From Bradyrhizobium cytisi (GTDB lineage Bacteria > Pseudomonadota > Alphaproteobacteria > Rhizobiales > Xanthobacteraceae), in NCBI RefSeq assembly GCF_008123515.1, contig NZ_VSSR01000023.1, forward strand, positions 112,501 to 176,500: DNA of 64,000 nucleotides, given 5' to 3'. Below the pieces are notes generated by a model that saw only the letters and a list, made by a program, of their open reading frames with translations, made no database searches and had not been told where the DNA came from. A program made the position numbers and the translations under genes. Each line of letters starts with the position of its first letter. Within the stretch, counting starts at the first letter, position 1. Below are positions 49,303 to 57,611 of this stretch, one piece after another.

Positions 49303-50346
49303 ATGTCTGAAGCGACCGTCTCCAAAATTCCCGTGACCGTCCTGACCGGCTATCTCGGCGCCGGCAAGACCACGCTGCTGAACCGCATCCTGTCGGAAAA
49401 CCACGGCAAGAAATACGCCGTCATCGTCAATGAATTCGGCGAGATCGGTATCGACAATGACCTCATCATCGGCGCCGATGAGGAAGTGTTCGAGATGAAC
49501 AATGGCTGCATCTGCTGCACCGTGCGCGGCGACCTCGTCCGCATCATGGATGGCTTGATGAAGCGCAAGGGCAAGTTCGACGCCATCATCGTCGAGACCA
49601 CCGGCCTTGCCGATCCGGCGCCGGTCGCCCAGACCTTCTTTGTCGACGAGGACGTGCAGAAGAACGCCCGCCTCGACGCGGTCGTCACGGTCGCCGACGC
49701 CAAATGGCTGTCCGATCGTCTGAAGGACGCGCCCGAGGCCAAGAACCAGATCGCCTTCGCGGACGTCATCGTGCTGAACAAGACCGATCTCGTCAGCAAG
49801 CCCGAGCTCGCCGAGGTCGAGGCCCGCATCCGTGCCATCAACCCCTATGCGAAGCTCCATCGCACCGAGCGCTGCTCGGTGGCCCTGGCCGATGTGCTCG
49901 ATCGCGGCGCGTTCGATCTCGACCGCATCCTCGACATCGAGCCGGACTTTTTGCAGGCCGACGATCATGACCACGACCATGATCATCACGGCCACGATCA
50001 TCATCACGACCATGATCACGGCCACGGCCTGAAGCATTACCACGACGAGGACATGCAGTCGCTGTCGCTCAAGACCGACAAGCCGCTCGATCCGAACGTG
50101 TTCATGCCCTGGCTCCAGAATCTGGTGCAGGTCGAGGGCGGCAAGATCCTGCGCTCCAAGGGCATCCTCGCCTTTCACGACGACGACGATCGCTACGTCT
50201 TCCAGGGCGTCCACATGATGCTGGAGGGCAACCACCAGCGGAAATGGAAGGACGGCGAGCAGCGCGAGAGTCGCCTCGTCTTCATCGGCCGCGAATTGCC
50301 CGAAGAGCTCATTCGCTCGGGCTTCGAGAGCTGCATCGTCTCGTGA
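49303..50346 (+). CDS. CobW/COG0523-family GTPase, zinc chaperone-like
   Basis: 347 residues. Walker A GYLGAGKTT (16-24), metal-binding CICC (Cys69, Cys71, Cys72), VETTGLADPAPV and NKTD (159-162) identify the G3E GTPase. A long His/Asp-rich stretch at 221-248 (DDHDHDHDHHGHDHHHDHDH) is typical of Zur-regulated members. It probably delivers zinc to client enzymes under starvation. It lies 55 bp after znuA and is followed without gap by the WD40 gene. Confidence 0.9.
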   Translation: MSEATVSKIPVTVLTGYLGAGKTTLLNRILSENHGKKYAVIVNEFGEIGIDNDLIIGADEEVFEMNNGCICCTVRGDLVRIMDGLMKRKGKFDAIIVETTGLADPAPVAQTFFVDEDVQKNARLDAVVTVADAKWLSDRLKDAPEAKNQIAFADVIVLNKTDLVSKPELAEVEARIRAINPYAKLHRTERCSVALADVLDRGAFDLDRILDIEPDFLQADDHDHDHDHHGHDHHHDHDHGHGLKHYHDEDMQSLSLKTDKPLDPNVFMPWLQNLVQVEGGKILRSKGILAFHDDDDRYVFQGVHMMLEGNHQRKWKDGEQRESRLVFIGRELPEELIRSGFESCIVS

Positions 50347-51365
50347 TGAAAGAGTTTACGCCGGCCCCCGATTCTGCCTCGATCGTCTCCGTCACCGATC
50401 GCGTCAAGCCTGTTACGCTCGGCATGGGCGTGACCTCGGTGCATTTCCTTGGCCCCCGCGCTGCCTTCGTCGGCGGCGAGGAGAATGTCGCGTTCGTCGA
50501 CGCCAAGGGCGAGATCACCACCGTCGCCGTGCACAGCGGCGGCATCCTCTCGACCGCCTCCGACGGCAAGCGCCTCGTGATGGGCGGCGACGACGGCAAG
50601 GTCGTTGCGCTCGACGCCAAGGGCGAGGTGACGCTGCTTGCCACCGATCCGAAGCGGCGCTGGATCGATGCGGTGGCGCTGCATCCGGATGGCGCCTTCG
50701 CCTGGTCCGCCGGCAAGACCGCGACCGTCAAGAGCGGCAGGGCCGAGGAAAAATCGCTCGAGGTGCCCTCGACCGTCGGTGGCCTCGCGTTCGCGCCGAA
50801 GGGCCTGCGGCTCGCGATCGCCCATTACAACGGCGCCACGCTGTGGTTTCCGAACATGGAGGGATCAGCCGAATTCCTGCCCTGGGCCGGCTCGCATCTC
50901 GGCGTCACCTTCAGCCCGGACAACAAGTTCCTGGTCACCACAATGCATGAGGCGGCGCTGCACGGCTGGCGGCTCGCCGATAACAGGCACATGCGCATGA
51001 CCGGCTATCCCGGCCGCGTCCGCTCGATGTCCTGGAGCGCAGGCGGCAAGGCGCTAGCGACCTCGGGCGCCGACACCGTGATCCTGTGGCCGTTCGCCAG
51101 CAAGGACGGACCGATGGGCAAGGAGCCCGCGATGCTGGCGCCGCTGCAGGCCCGCGTCGCGGTGGTGGCCTGCCACCCCAAGAACGACATCTTCGCCGCC
51201 GGCTACAGCGACGGCACCGTGCTGATGGTGCGGATGGAGGACGGCGCGGAGATCCTGGTCCGCCGCAACGGTACGCCGCCGGTGGCCGGGCTCGCCTGGA
51301 ACGCCAAGGGCACGCTGCTCGCCTTCGCCGACGAAAACGGGGACGGCGGACTGCTCGAGCTTTGA
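50346..51365 (+). CDS. WD40-repeat beta-propeller protein
   Basis: 339 residues from the ATG at 50346, whose A is also the last base of the CobW stop codon (TGATG). It shows repeated GGxxxxVxxxDxKGEI/VT-type blades, such as GEENVAFVDAKGEITTVAV and GDDGKVVALDAKGEVTLLAT, and later FSPDNKFLVT, WSAGGKALATSG; a seven-blade propeller is likely. No signal peptide, so probably cytosolic. The tight overlap with the CobW gene suggests it is a partner of the zinc chaperone. Function unproven. Confidence 0.85.
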   Translation: MKEFTPAPDSASIVSVTDRVKPVTLGMGVTSVHFLGPRAAFVGGEENVAFVDAKGEITTVAVHSGGILSTASDGKRLVMGGDDGKVVALDAKGEVTLLATDPKRRWIDAVALHPDGAFAWSAGKTATVKSGRAEEKSLEVPSTVGGLAFAPKGLRLAIAHYNGATLWFPNMEGSAEFLPWAGSHLGVTFSPDNKFLVTTMHEAALHGWRLADNRHMRMTGYPGRVRSMSWSAGGKALATSGADTVILWPFASKDGPMGKEPAMLAPLQARVAVVACHPKNDIFAAGYSDGTVLMVRMEDGAEILVRRNGTPPVAGLAWNAKGTLLAFADENGDGGLLEL

Positions 51366-51395
51366 TCTGTCATCGTTCCGGCCGTATAGGGAATC

Positions 51396-52112
51396 ATGCG
51401 GTTCCTGACGACCTTCCAGATCGCTGATTTCGCCGACACGTTGGTCAGCCTGTTCACGGCCTTCGTGCTGGGCACGCTGATCGGCGCCGAGCGGCAATAT
51501 CGGCAGCGCACCGCCGGCCTGCGCACCAATGTGCTGGTCGCGGTCGGCGCTGCCGCCTTCGTCGATCTCGCCATGCATTTGACCGGCGCGGACGGTGCGG
51601 TGCGGGTGATCTCCTATGTCGTCTCCGGCATCGGATTCCTCGGCGCCGGCGTCATCATGAAGCAGGGCATGGACGTGCGCGGGCTCAACACCGCGGCGAC
51701 GCTGTGGGCCTCTGCCGCCGTCGGCTCCTGCGCCGGGGCCGACATGGTCGCGCAGGCCGCAGCGCTCACCGTGTTCGTCATTGCCGGCAACACGATGCTG
51801 CGCCCGCTGGTCAACGCCATCAACCGCATCCCGCTGAATGAGAAGACCTCGGAGGCGACCTATTACTTCAAGCTCGCGGTCGCGACGGATGCGTTGCCCG
51901 ACATGCGCGACCGCGTCGTCGACAAGCTCGAGGCGGCGAAATATCAGGTGGCCGACATCGAAGTCGTCGAGATCGGCGACGATATCCTGGAGATCGTCGC
52001 AAAGCTGGTTGCGACCGCGGTCGATCCGAACGAGCTCAACGCGGTGGCGACCGATCTCCAGCATTTGCCCGGCGTGCGCCACGCGACCTGGGAAGTCAGC
52101 ACCTCGGATTGA
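51396..52112 (+). CDS. MgtC/SapB family membrane protein
   Basis: 238 residues. The N-terminal half holds about five helices with GTLIGAERQYRQRTAGLRTN and GIGFLGAGVIMKQG, the MgtC hallmarks; the C-terminal half (from about 150) is an ACT-like soluble domain. MgtC proteins modulate F-type ATP synthase or help growth at low Mg2+. It is 30 bp after the WD40 gene and may be at the end of the zinc operon or under its own promoter. Confidence 0.9.
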   Translation: MRFLTTFQIADFADTLVSLFTAFVLGTLIGAERQYRQRTAGLRTNVLVAVGAAAFVDLAMHLTGADGAVRVISYVVSGIGFLGAGVIMKQGMDVRGLNTAATLWASAAVGSCAGADMVAQAAALTVFVIAGNTMLRPLVNAINRIPLNEKTSEATYYFKLAVATDALPDMRDRVVDKLEAAKYQVADIEVVEIGDDILEIVAKLVATAVDPNELNAVATDLQHLPGVRHATWEVSTSD

Positions 52113-52213
52113 GCGCGGCGTTTTGGCGCGCAAACCTCCGGTTCCGCCCGGCCCCGGCTTGGAACTGCGGCTTGGCAAATTCGTTGATCCCACAGACAAA
52201 AGCGGTGATCGAT

Positions 52214-52552
52214 ATGCCCGGCAGGAACGACAAGCGCCGACTTCGACGAGACCTTTTGATCGCTTGCTCGCTATTTGCTGCAGGCGTCGTGATCTCGGGC
52301 CTGTCACTCGCGCAGATCCGGGACGAGAGCCGGATGCAGACGGCGCAGGCGACGGGGCCGCTTCAGGGCACGCCGTCCGAGGATCAGAGCAAGACGCCTG
52401 CGGAATCAAAGCCCGGCGGCGATCGCCCCACCACGCCGGCGCCCGAGCCCGCGCGCCCCGATCCACAGACGCAGGGCGCTGCGGGCGCGGCGAAACCAGC
52501 ATTGCCGCCGGCACCTGCCGAGAAGATCGCGCCGCCGATCAAGGAGAAGTAG
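52214..52552 (+). CDS. small single-helix Pro/Ala-rich protein
   Basis: 112 residues from the ATG at 52214 (MPGRNDKRRLRRDLLIACSL). A basic N-terminus is followed by one hydrophobic segment (about 15-32), then a disordered Pro/Ala/Lys-rich tail ending PAEKIAPPIKEK. It looks like an inner-membrane-anchored or exported low-complexity protein. No family recognised. The open frame extends upstream but the MgtC gene ends at 52112 and the later start is favoured. Confidence 0.6.
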   Translation: MPGRNDKRRLRRDLLIACSLFAAGVVISGLSLAQIRDESRMQTAQATGPLQGTPSEDQSKTPAESKPGGDRPTTPAPEPARPDPQTQGAAGAAKPALPPAPAEKIAPPIKEK

Positions 52553-52559
52553 GTTCTTC

Positions 52560-52648
52560 GTCATTCGGGGGCGCGGAATCCATTGATCCGCACGTACCGC
52601 CGCCCGATGGATTCCGGGCTCGCGCTAAGTGGCGCGCCCCGGAATGAC
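52560..52648. repeat. CATTCCGG-type intergenic repeat, copy 2
   Basis: Starts GTCATTCGGGGGCGCGGAAT and ends GCGCCCCGGAATGAC; the ends are near inverted copies. Contains GGAATCCAT / ATGGATTCC as an inner pair. Related to the element at 46319-46394. It separates the convergent small-protein and homospermidine synthase genes and could act as a bidirectional terminator. Confidence 0.6.
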
Positions 52649-52668
52649 CGGCGGAGAGAGCTCGCCCC

Positions 52669-54111
52669 TTACCGCACCAGAATATTCCGGAACTGCCAGG
52701 GATCGCTCGTGTCGATATCCTCCGGAAACAGTCCCGGACGATCCGTCAGCGGCGTCCAGTCGGTGTAGAAACCCTTCACCGGGCCGAGATAGGGCAGCTG
52801 GATTTCCAGCAGGCGGTCGAAATCCATCTCATCGGCTTCGACGATGCCTTCCTTCGGGTTCTCTAGCGCCCACACCATGCCGCCGAGCACGGCGGAGGTC
52901 ACTTGCAGGCCGGTGGCGTTCTGATAGGGCGCGAGCTTGCGGGTCTCCTCGATCGAGAGCTGCGAGCCGTACCAATAGGCGTTGTTGTCGTGACCGAACA
53001 GCAACACGCCGAGCTCGTCGATGCCGTCGACGATCTCGTTCTCGTCGAGGATGTGGTGCTTCTCCTGCATCTTCGCTGCGCGGCCGAACATTTCATGCAG
53101 CGACAGCACGGCATCGTCGGCCGGATGATAGGCATAGTGGCAGGTCGGCCGATAGACTGCCGTGCCTGATGCGTCACGCACGGTGAAGTAATCGGCGATC
53201 GAGATCGACTCGTTGTGGGTGACGAGGAAGCCATACTGGGCACCGCGGGTCGGGCACCAGGTGCGCACGCGCGTGTTGGCGCCGGGCTGCATCAGATAGA
53301 TGGCGGCGCCGCAGCCGGCTTCGTGGGTCCGCGCATTCTCGGGCATCCATTTTTCATGGGTGCCCCAGCCGAGCTCGGACGGCTGCACGCCTTCCGACAG
53401 GAAACCTTCCACCGACCAGGTGTTGACGAAAACGTCCGGCTCTTTCGGCGACTTGGAGCGCTGGGTGTCGCGTTCGGCGATGTGGATGCCCTTGATGCCG
53501 GCCTGCCGCATCAGATCCGCCCATTCGGCCTTGGTCTTCGGCTTGGGGGCGTTGAGCTTCAGATCCGCGGCGACGTTGAGCAGCGCCTGCTTGACGAAAA
53601 AGGAGACCATGCCGGGATTGGCACCGCAACAGGAGACGGCCGTCGTCGAGCCCGCCGGGCGCGCCTTCTTGGCGGCCAGCGTCGCTTCGCGCAGTGCGTA
53701 GTTGGAGCGCGCTTCCGGGCCCTTCGAGGAATCGAAATAGAAGCCGAGCCAGGGTTCGTTGACGGTGTCGATATAAAGAGCGCCGAGCTCGTTGCAGAGC
53801 TCCATGATATCGGTCGAGCCGGTGTCGACCGAGAGGTTGACGCAAAAGCCCTGGCCGCCGCCTTCGGTGAGCAGCGGGGTCAGCAACTCGCGATAGTTGT
53901 CCTTGGTCACGCCCTTCTGGATGAAGCGTACATTGTGCTTCTCGCAATGCGCCCTGCGGCCCTCGTCCTTGGGATCGATCACGGTGACGCGCGACTTGTC
54001 GTAATCCAGATGCCGCTCGATCATCGGCAGTGTGCCTTTGCCGATGGAGCCGAAGCCGACCATGACGATGGGACCTGTGATCTTCGCGTAGATCTGCGAG
54101 GGGTGGCTCAT
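52669..54111 (-). CDS. hss: homospermidine synthase
   Basis: 480 residues from the ATG at 54111 (MSHPSQIYAKITGPIVMVGF). The NAD motif GFGSIG is at 19-24; then KHNVRFIQKGVTKDNYRELL, NEPWLGFYFD and VSCCGANPGMVSFFVKQALL match bacterial homospermidine synthases. It converts putrescine to homospermidine via NAD-dependent transfer. The RidA gene and decarboxylase upstream on the same strand make a polyamine cluster. The last gene of that cluster. Confidence 0.95.
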   Translation of the reverse strand: MSHPSQIYAKITGPIVMVGFGSIGKGTLPMIERHLDYDKSRVTVIDPKDEGRRAHCEKHNVRFIQKGVTKDNYRELLTPLLTEGGGQGFCVNLSVDTGSTDIMELCNELGALYIDTVNEPWLGFYFDSSKGPEARSNYALREATLAAKKARPAGSTTAVSCCGANPGMVSFFVKQALLNVAADLKLNAPKPKTKAEWADLMRQAGIKGIHIAERDTQRSKSPKEPDVFVNTWSVEGFLSEGVQPSELGWGTHEKWMPENARTHEAGCGAAIYLMQPGANTRVRTWCPTRGAQYGFLVTHNESISIADYFTVRDASGTAVYRPTCHYAYHPADDAVLSLHEMFGRAAKMQEKHHILDENEIVDGIDELGVLLFGHDNNAYWYGSQLSIEETRKLAPYQNATGLQVTSAVLGGMVWALENPKEGIVEADEMDFDRLLEIQLPYLGPVKGFYTDWTPLTDRPGLFPEDIDTSDPWQFRNILVR

Positions 54112-54159
54112 GGGATGGGTTCTCCGGAACGTGCTGGCGGACAAAGGGTGAGGGGTGGC

Positions 54160-54549
54160 TCAGGCGCTGCGGCGCTTGGCGGTGACTTCGATCTCGACCT
54201 TCATCTCGGGCTTGTAGAGCGCGGAGACGACGAGAAGCGTGGCGGCCGGGCGGATTTCGCCGAGGACTTCGCCGCAGACCGCGAAGTGGGCGTCGGCGTC
54301 CTTGGCGTCGGTGAGGTAGTAGGTCACGCGGACCACGTCGGCCATCTCGAATCCGCCCTCCTTCAGGGCCGCCTCGATGGTCTTGAAGCAGTTGCGTGAC
54401 TGGCTCGTGACATCGGCCGGCATGGTCATCGTGGTGTAGTCATAGCCGGTGGTCCCCGCGACGAAGGCGAACTCGCCGTCGATCACGGCGCGGCTGTAGC
54501 CAGCGGTCTTCTCGAAGGGGGAGCCGGTGGAAATCAGGCGACGGGACAT
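54160..54549 (-). CDS. RidA/YjgF family protein
   Basis: 129 residues from the ATG at 54549 (MSRRLISTGSPFEKTAGYSR). The signature region VADVVRVTYYLTDAKD-like (MADVVRVTYYLTDAKDADAH) and the conserved RPAATLLVVSALYKPEMKVE are present, including the arginine that binds the carboxylate of imines in active RidA. It probably deaminates reactive imine/enamine intermediates. Between the decarboxylase cluster and hss, so it may clear a by-product of the PLP or NAD chemistry. Confidence 0.9.
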   Translation of the reverse strand: MSRRLISTGSPFEKTAGYSRAVIDGEFAFVAGTTGYDYTTMTMPADVTSQSRNCFKTIEAALKEGGFEMADVVRVTYYLTDAKDADAHFAVCGEVLGEIRPAATLLVVSALYKPEMKVEIEVTAKRRSA

Positions 54550-54692
54550 GGTTCGGCCTCGGCTGAAAGGGTGTTTCGCGGGGTTAAAGGGCGTTTCCGG
54601 GGCCTGCGCAACCCCCAAGGAGCGGTGTCAAGTAGGCGTAGCCGGGCATCGCCGCTCAAAGCGGCTTCGGTCGTCGCCATCATGGCAGTCCC

Positions 54693-55280
54693 TTAAGCCG
54701 CGTGCGCTTCGAGGGGGCGAACCGCCCTCCGTTTGGGCAGGGCCGCGCCGGTCGGGACGATCATCCCGCAGGCGCCATCCAGCGCACCGGCCTGAAATTC
54801 GATCGCCAGCAGGCGGTCGCGCTCGAACGGGCCGGGCAGCGCCAGTGCGCCGGTCTTCTCCGCAGAGAAGCCGAAGCGGGCGTAGTAGGGCGCATCGCCG
54901 AGCAGGATCACGGCGGCATGCCCGCGCGCCCGAGCGGCAGCCAGCGCTTGTTGCATCAGCGCGGCGCCGATCCCGAGCTCGCAGCAGGCAGGGTCCACCG
55001 CTAGCGGTCCGAGGACCAGAGCGGGCCTGCCTCCGGCGCTGACGTGCCACAGCCGCACGGTTCCCACGAGTGTCCCCTCGTGCATCGCCGACAGCGCAAG
55101 GCCTGCGGCAGGTGCACGTCCGTCGCGCAGGCGCTGGCAGGTGCGGTCATGGCGGTTCTCGCCAAAGCAGGCATCGAGCAGCGCTTCACGCATCGTGAAG
55201 TCGACAGCACGCTCGCTGCGGATGGCGAACGGAGCGGCTTTCGAAGTGATGGCAATCTGTGGCTTCCGAAAAGCAGTCAT
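54693..55280 (-). CDS. GNAT-family N-acetyltransferase
   Basis: 195 residues. LGPLAVDPACCELGIGAALM is the acetyl-CoA loop, followed by GHAAVILLGDAPYYARFGFS, a YhbS-like arrangement. N-terminal part FTMREALLDACFGENRHDRT is also typical of this subgroup. Located between odc and ridA on the same strand, so it might acetylate polyamines or their precursors, but this is inferred only from position. The start at 55280 is the ATG (MTAFRKPQIAITSKAAPFAI). Confidence 0.85.
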   Translation of the reverse strand: MTAFRKPQIAITSKAAPFAIRSERAVDFTMREALLDACFGENRHDRTCQRLRDGRAPAAGLALSAMHEGTLVGTVRLWHVSAGGRPALVLGPLAVDPACCELGIGAALMQQALAAARARGHAAVILLGDAPYYARFGFSAEKTGALALPGPFERDRLLAIEFQAGALDGACGMIVPTGAALPKRRAVRPLEAHAA

Positions 55281-55413
55281 GGCGCGTCAGTCCCCGCTTG
55301 AGCCGACGTGCACGCAGCACGCCGGTCCAAGGCGTCATCAGAATGGCAATGTCGGGAAGGGAGCCGGCGGACCGGCTCCCGGGTTCGTCAGGCCTCAGAA
55401 AGAGAGAGGCGGA

Positions 55414-56556
55414 TCAGATGTGGTAGGTCTTCAGCGGCGGGATGCCGTTGAACGCCACCGCCGAGTAGGTCGACGTATAGGCCCCGGTGCCTTCGATCAG
55501 CAGCTTGTCGCCGATCTCGAGCGTCACCGGAAGCGGATACGGGTTCTTCTCGTACAGCACGTCGGCGCTGTCGCAAGTCGGGCCGGCGAGCACGCACGGG
55601 GTCATGTCCGCGCCGTCATGCGGGGTACGGATGGCATAGCGGATCGACTCGTCCATCGTCTCGGCGAGACCGCCGAACTTGCCGATGTCCAGATACACCC
55701 AGCGCACCTCGTCCTCGTCGCTCTTCTTCGAGATGAGCACGACCTCGGATTCGATGATGCCGGCGTTGCCCACCATGCCGCGGCCCGGCTCGATGATGGT
55801 TTCCGGAATCTGGTTGCCGAAGTGCTTGCGCAGCGCGCGGAAGATCGAGCGGCCGTAGGTCACGACCGGCGGCACGTCCTTCAGGTACTTGGTCGGGAAG
55901 CCGCCGCCCATGTTGACCATGGAGAGGTTGATGCCGCGCTCGGCGCAGTCGCGGAACACCTGCGAGGCCATCGCCAGAGCGCGGTCCCACGCCTTCACCT
56001 TGCGCTGCTGCGAGCCGACATGGAAGGAGATGCCGCACGGCTCCAGGCCCAGACGCTTGGCGACGTCGAGCACCTCGACGGCCATTTCCGGGTCGCAGCC
56101 GAACTTGCGCGACAGCGGCCATTCGGCGCCGGCGCAGTCATAGAGGATGCGGCAGAACACCTTCGCGCCGGGAGCGGCACGGGCGACTTTCTCGACCTCG
56201 GGGACGCAGTCCACGGCAAACAGCCGGATGCCGAGCGCGAAGGCGCGCGCGATATCACGTTCCTTCTTGATCGTGTTGCCGAAGGAGATGCGGTCGGGCG
56301 TAGCGCCAGCAGCCAGCGCCATCTCGATCTCGGCGACGGTCGCGGTGTCGAAGCACGAGCCCATCGATGCCAGCAGCGCCAGCACTTCCGGCGCCGGGTT
56401 CGCCTTGACGGCATAGAACACGCGGCTGTCGGGCAGCGCCTTGGCAAAGGTCTGGTAATTGTCGCGCACGACCTCGAGGTCGACGACGAGGCAAGGCTCG
56501 GTGTCCCGGCCCTCGCTGCGGCGGTTGCGCAGGAATTCCTGAATACGTTCGGTCAT
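55414..56556 (-). CDS. odc: ornithine/lysine decarboxylase (fold III PLP enzyme)
   Basis: 380 residues. The PLP lysine is Lys51 in FYAVKANP; HVGSQ, GGGFPTKYL, EPGRGMVGNAG and the catalytic Cys328 in CDSADVLYEK follow. It belongs to the eukaryotic-type ODC family of bacteria. It makes putrescine, the substrate of homospermidine synthase encoded downstream. It is the first gene of the polyamine cluster and follows a long leader likely to carry the speF RNA. Confidence 0.93.
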   Translation of the reverse strand: MTERIQEFLRNRRSEGRDTEPCLVVDLEVVRDNYQTFAKALPDSRVFYAVKANPAPEVLALLASMGSCFDTATVAEIEMALAAGATPDRISFGNTIKKERDIARAFALGIRLFAVDCVPEVEKVARAAPGAKVFCRILYDCAGAEWPLSRKFGCDPEMAVEVLDVAKRLGLEPCGISFHVGSQQRKVKAWDRALAMASQVFRDCAERGINLSMVNMGGGFPTKYLKDVPPVVTYGRSIFRALRKHFGNQIPETIIEPGRGMVGNAGIIESEVVLISKKSDEDEVRWVYLDIGKFGGLAETMDESIRYAIRTPHDGADMTPCVLAGPTCDSADVLYEKNPYPLPVTLEIGDKLLIEGTGAYTSTYSAVAFNGIPPLKTYHI

Positions 56557-57221
56557 AGCACTCTCCCAAACGGCCCAGCGACGGGGATCCGTTCAAAAAA
56601 TGTCGTCGGATAAGAGTGCTCCGGCCAGATCACGCGATGGAGGCGTGACGAGCCAAAGACTCACATCAGACTGTGCTGCCGTGGATTGGTTGGGAATTTT
56701 TCCCGCCCGCACACCTGGCAATGAAGGACAAGCCTTTTCAGTAGCCCGCGCCGGCGTTGGACTGCCGGTAGAGACCAAAAAAGCCCGATCCGTCGTTGCT
56801 TTAAGTCGCGTCCCCCGTTGAGAGCGGGGTGCGCCGGTTCGCCTCCGGCTGCCAGTCACGGTTGCAAAGGGCAAAGTCACCTTCGACAAGGCATCTCTTT
56901 GAGAGAGATGCTGGACGCTCCGGGTTTGCTTCCGTCATCTGACTTTAAAGGTCTTCCGACTTCTGCACTTCCGAAGAGCCCCTCGGCTTCTTCACCCCTT
57001 GGCGGCTGTCCGGCCTCTTGTCCGGATACCTACCGACTGACACACGACCACAGGCACGTGCGAAATTGGGCAAGAACGCACATAAGGGTTTTGAATCTCG
57101 ATCGCAAGAATTTTTTTAGCCTAGCGACAAGATTACCTAACATCTGCTTGCGCTGTGATGCGCGAGCGACGCTGAAGATGAACAGGCGTTAAGTTTTTCC
57201 AGAGCAGCGCGTGTGCGCGCG
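56557..57221. other. 665-bp non-coding leader region
   Basis: No protein gene is supported between odc and the small membrane protein gene, both on the minus strand. The odc-proximal half is the candidate speF leader. The distal half contains GGCATCTCTTTGAGAGAGATGC (a strong hairpin, 56890-56911) and the AT-rich CAAGAATTTTTTTAGCCTAG near 57110, which may be the promoter zone. Confidence 0.55.
56560..56900 (-). ncRNA. candidate speF-type leader RNA upstream of the decarboxylase gene
   Basis: The speF motif is a conserved structured RNA found upstream of ornithine decarboxylase genes in alphaproteobacteria. This leader is in that position, on the minus strand. It holds folded segments such as GCCGGAGGCGAACCGGC and CACCCCGCTCTCAACGGGG, the AT-rich GGGCTTTTTTGG, and GCCGGCGCGGGC. 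I could not run a covariance model and the borders are approximate. Confidence 0.55.
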
Positions 57222-57476
57222 TCAGCCGCGCTTCGTGAACGGCTCGACACGCTGAGCGGCGCGGATGAAGGCGGTCATCACCAGCACGCCGAGCGCAAAC
57301 ATCACGGCCTGAAGGATGTGCGCGCCCTGGTCGCCGAGCCCGAACAGAATTGCGAGTGCCCAGCCGCCGGCAAATGCCGCACCGAACACCTCGGCACCGA
57401 TCAGGATGGCGGCGCTGACAACGGTGATGACGCTCGGCCAGACGATCTGACGGGAAGACGAGGAGGAGGCGTTCAT
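57222..57476 (-). CDS. small membrane protein, two helices
   Basis: 84 residues from the ATG at 57476 (MNASSSSSRQIVWPSVITVV), which is preceded by AGGAGGAGG-like sequence on the coding strand in reverse (GCCTCCTCCT is on the plus strand as AGGAGGAGGC). Two hydrophobic stretches (about 13-40 and 46-70) and a basic end RVEPFTKRG. No family recognised. Divergent from the M3 peptidase gene. Its 3' end precedes the odc leader. Confidence 0.6.
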   Translation of the reverse strand: MNASSSSSRQIVWPSVITVVSAAILIGAEVFGAAFAGGWALAILFGLGDQGAHILQAVMFALGVLVMTAFIRAAQRVEPFTKRG

Positions 57477-57611
57477 GGGCTTTGGGGTCCGTAGCTTCGA
57501 GGGCCGCAATCTCCCCGAAAAGGCGGGCGGGAGCAAGGCCAAATGGCCCAAAAAAGCCCCATCGCGTGCTATAGCTGGATCCAACAAATCGGCTCAAAAA
57601 ACGGACTTGTG

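Noticed and set aside
56593..56889. 98-codon minus-strand frame in the decarboxylase leader as a leader peptide gene
   Set aside because: It needs a TTG start, has no binding site or recognisable protein, and overlaps the structured leader.
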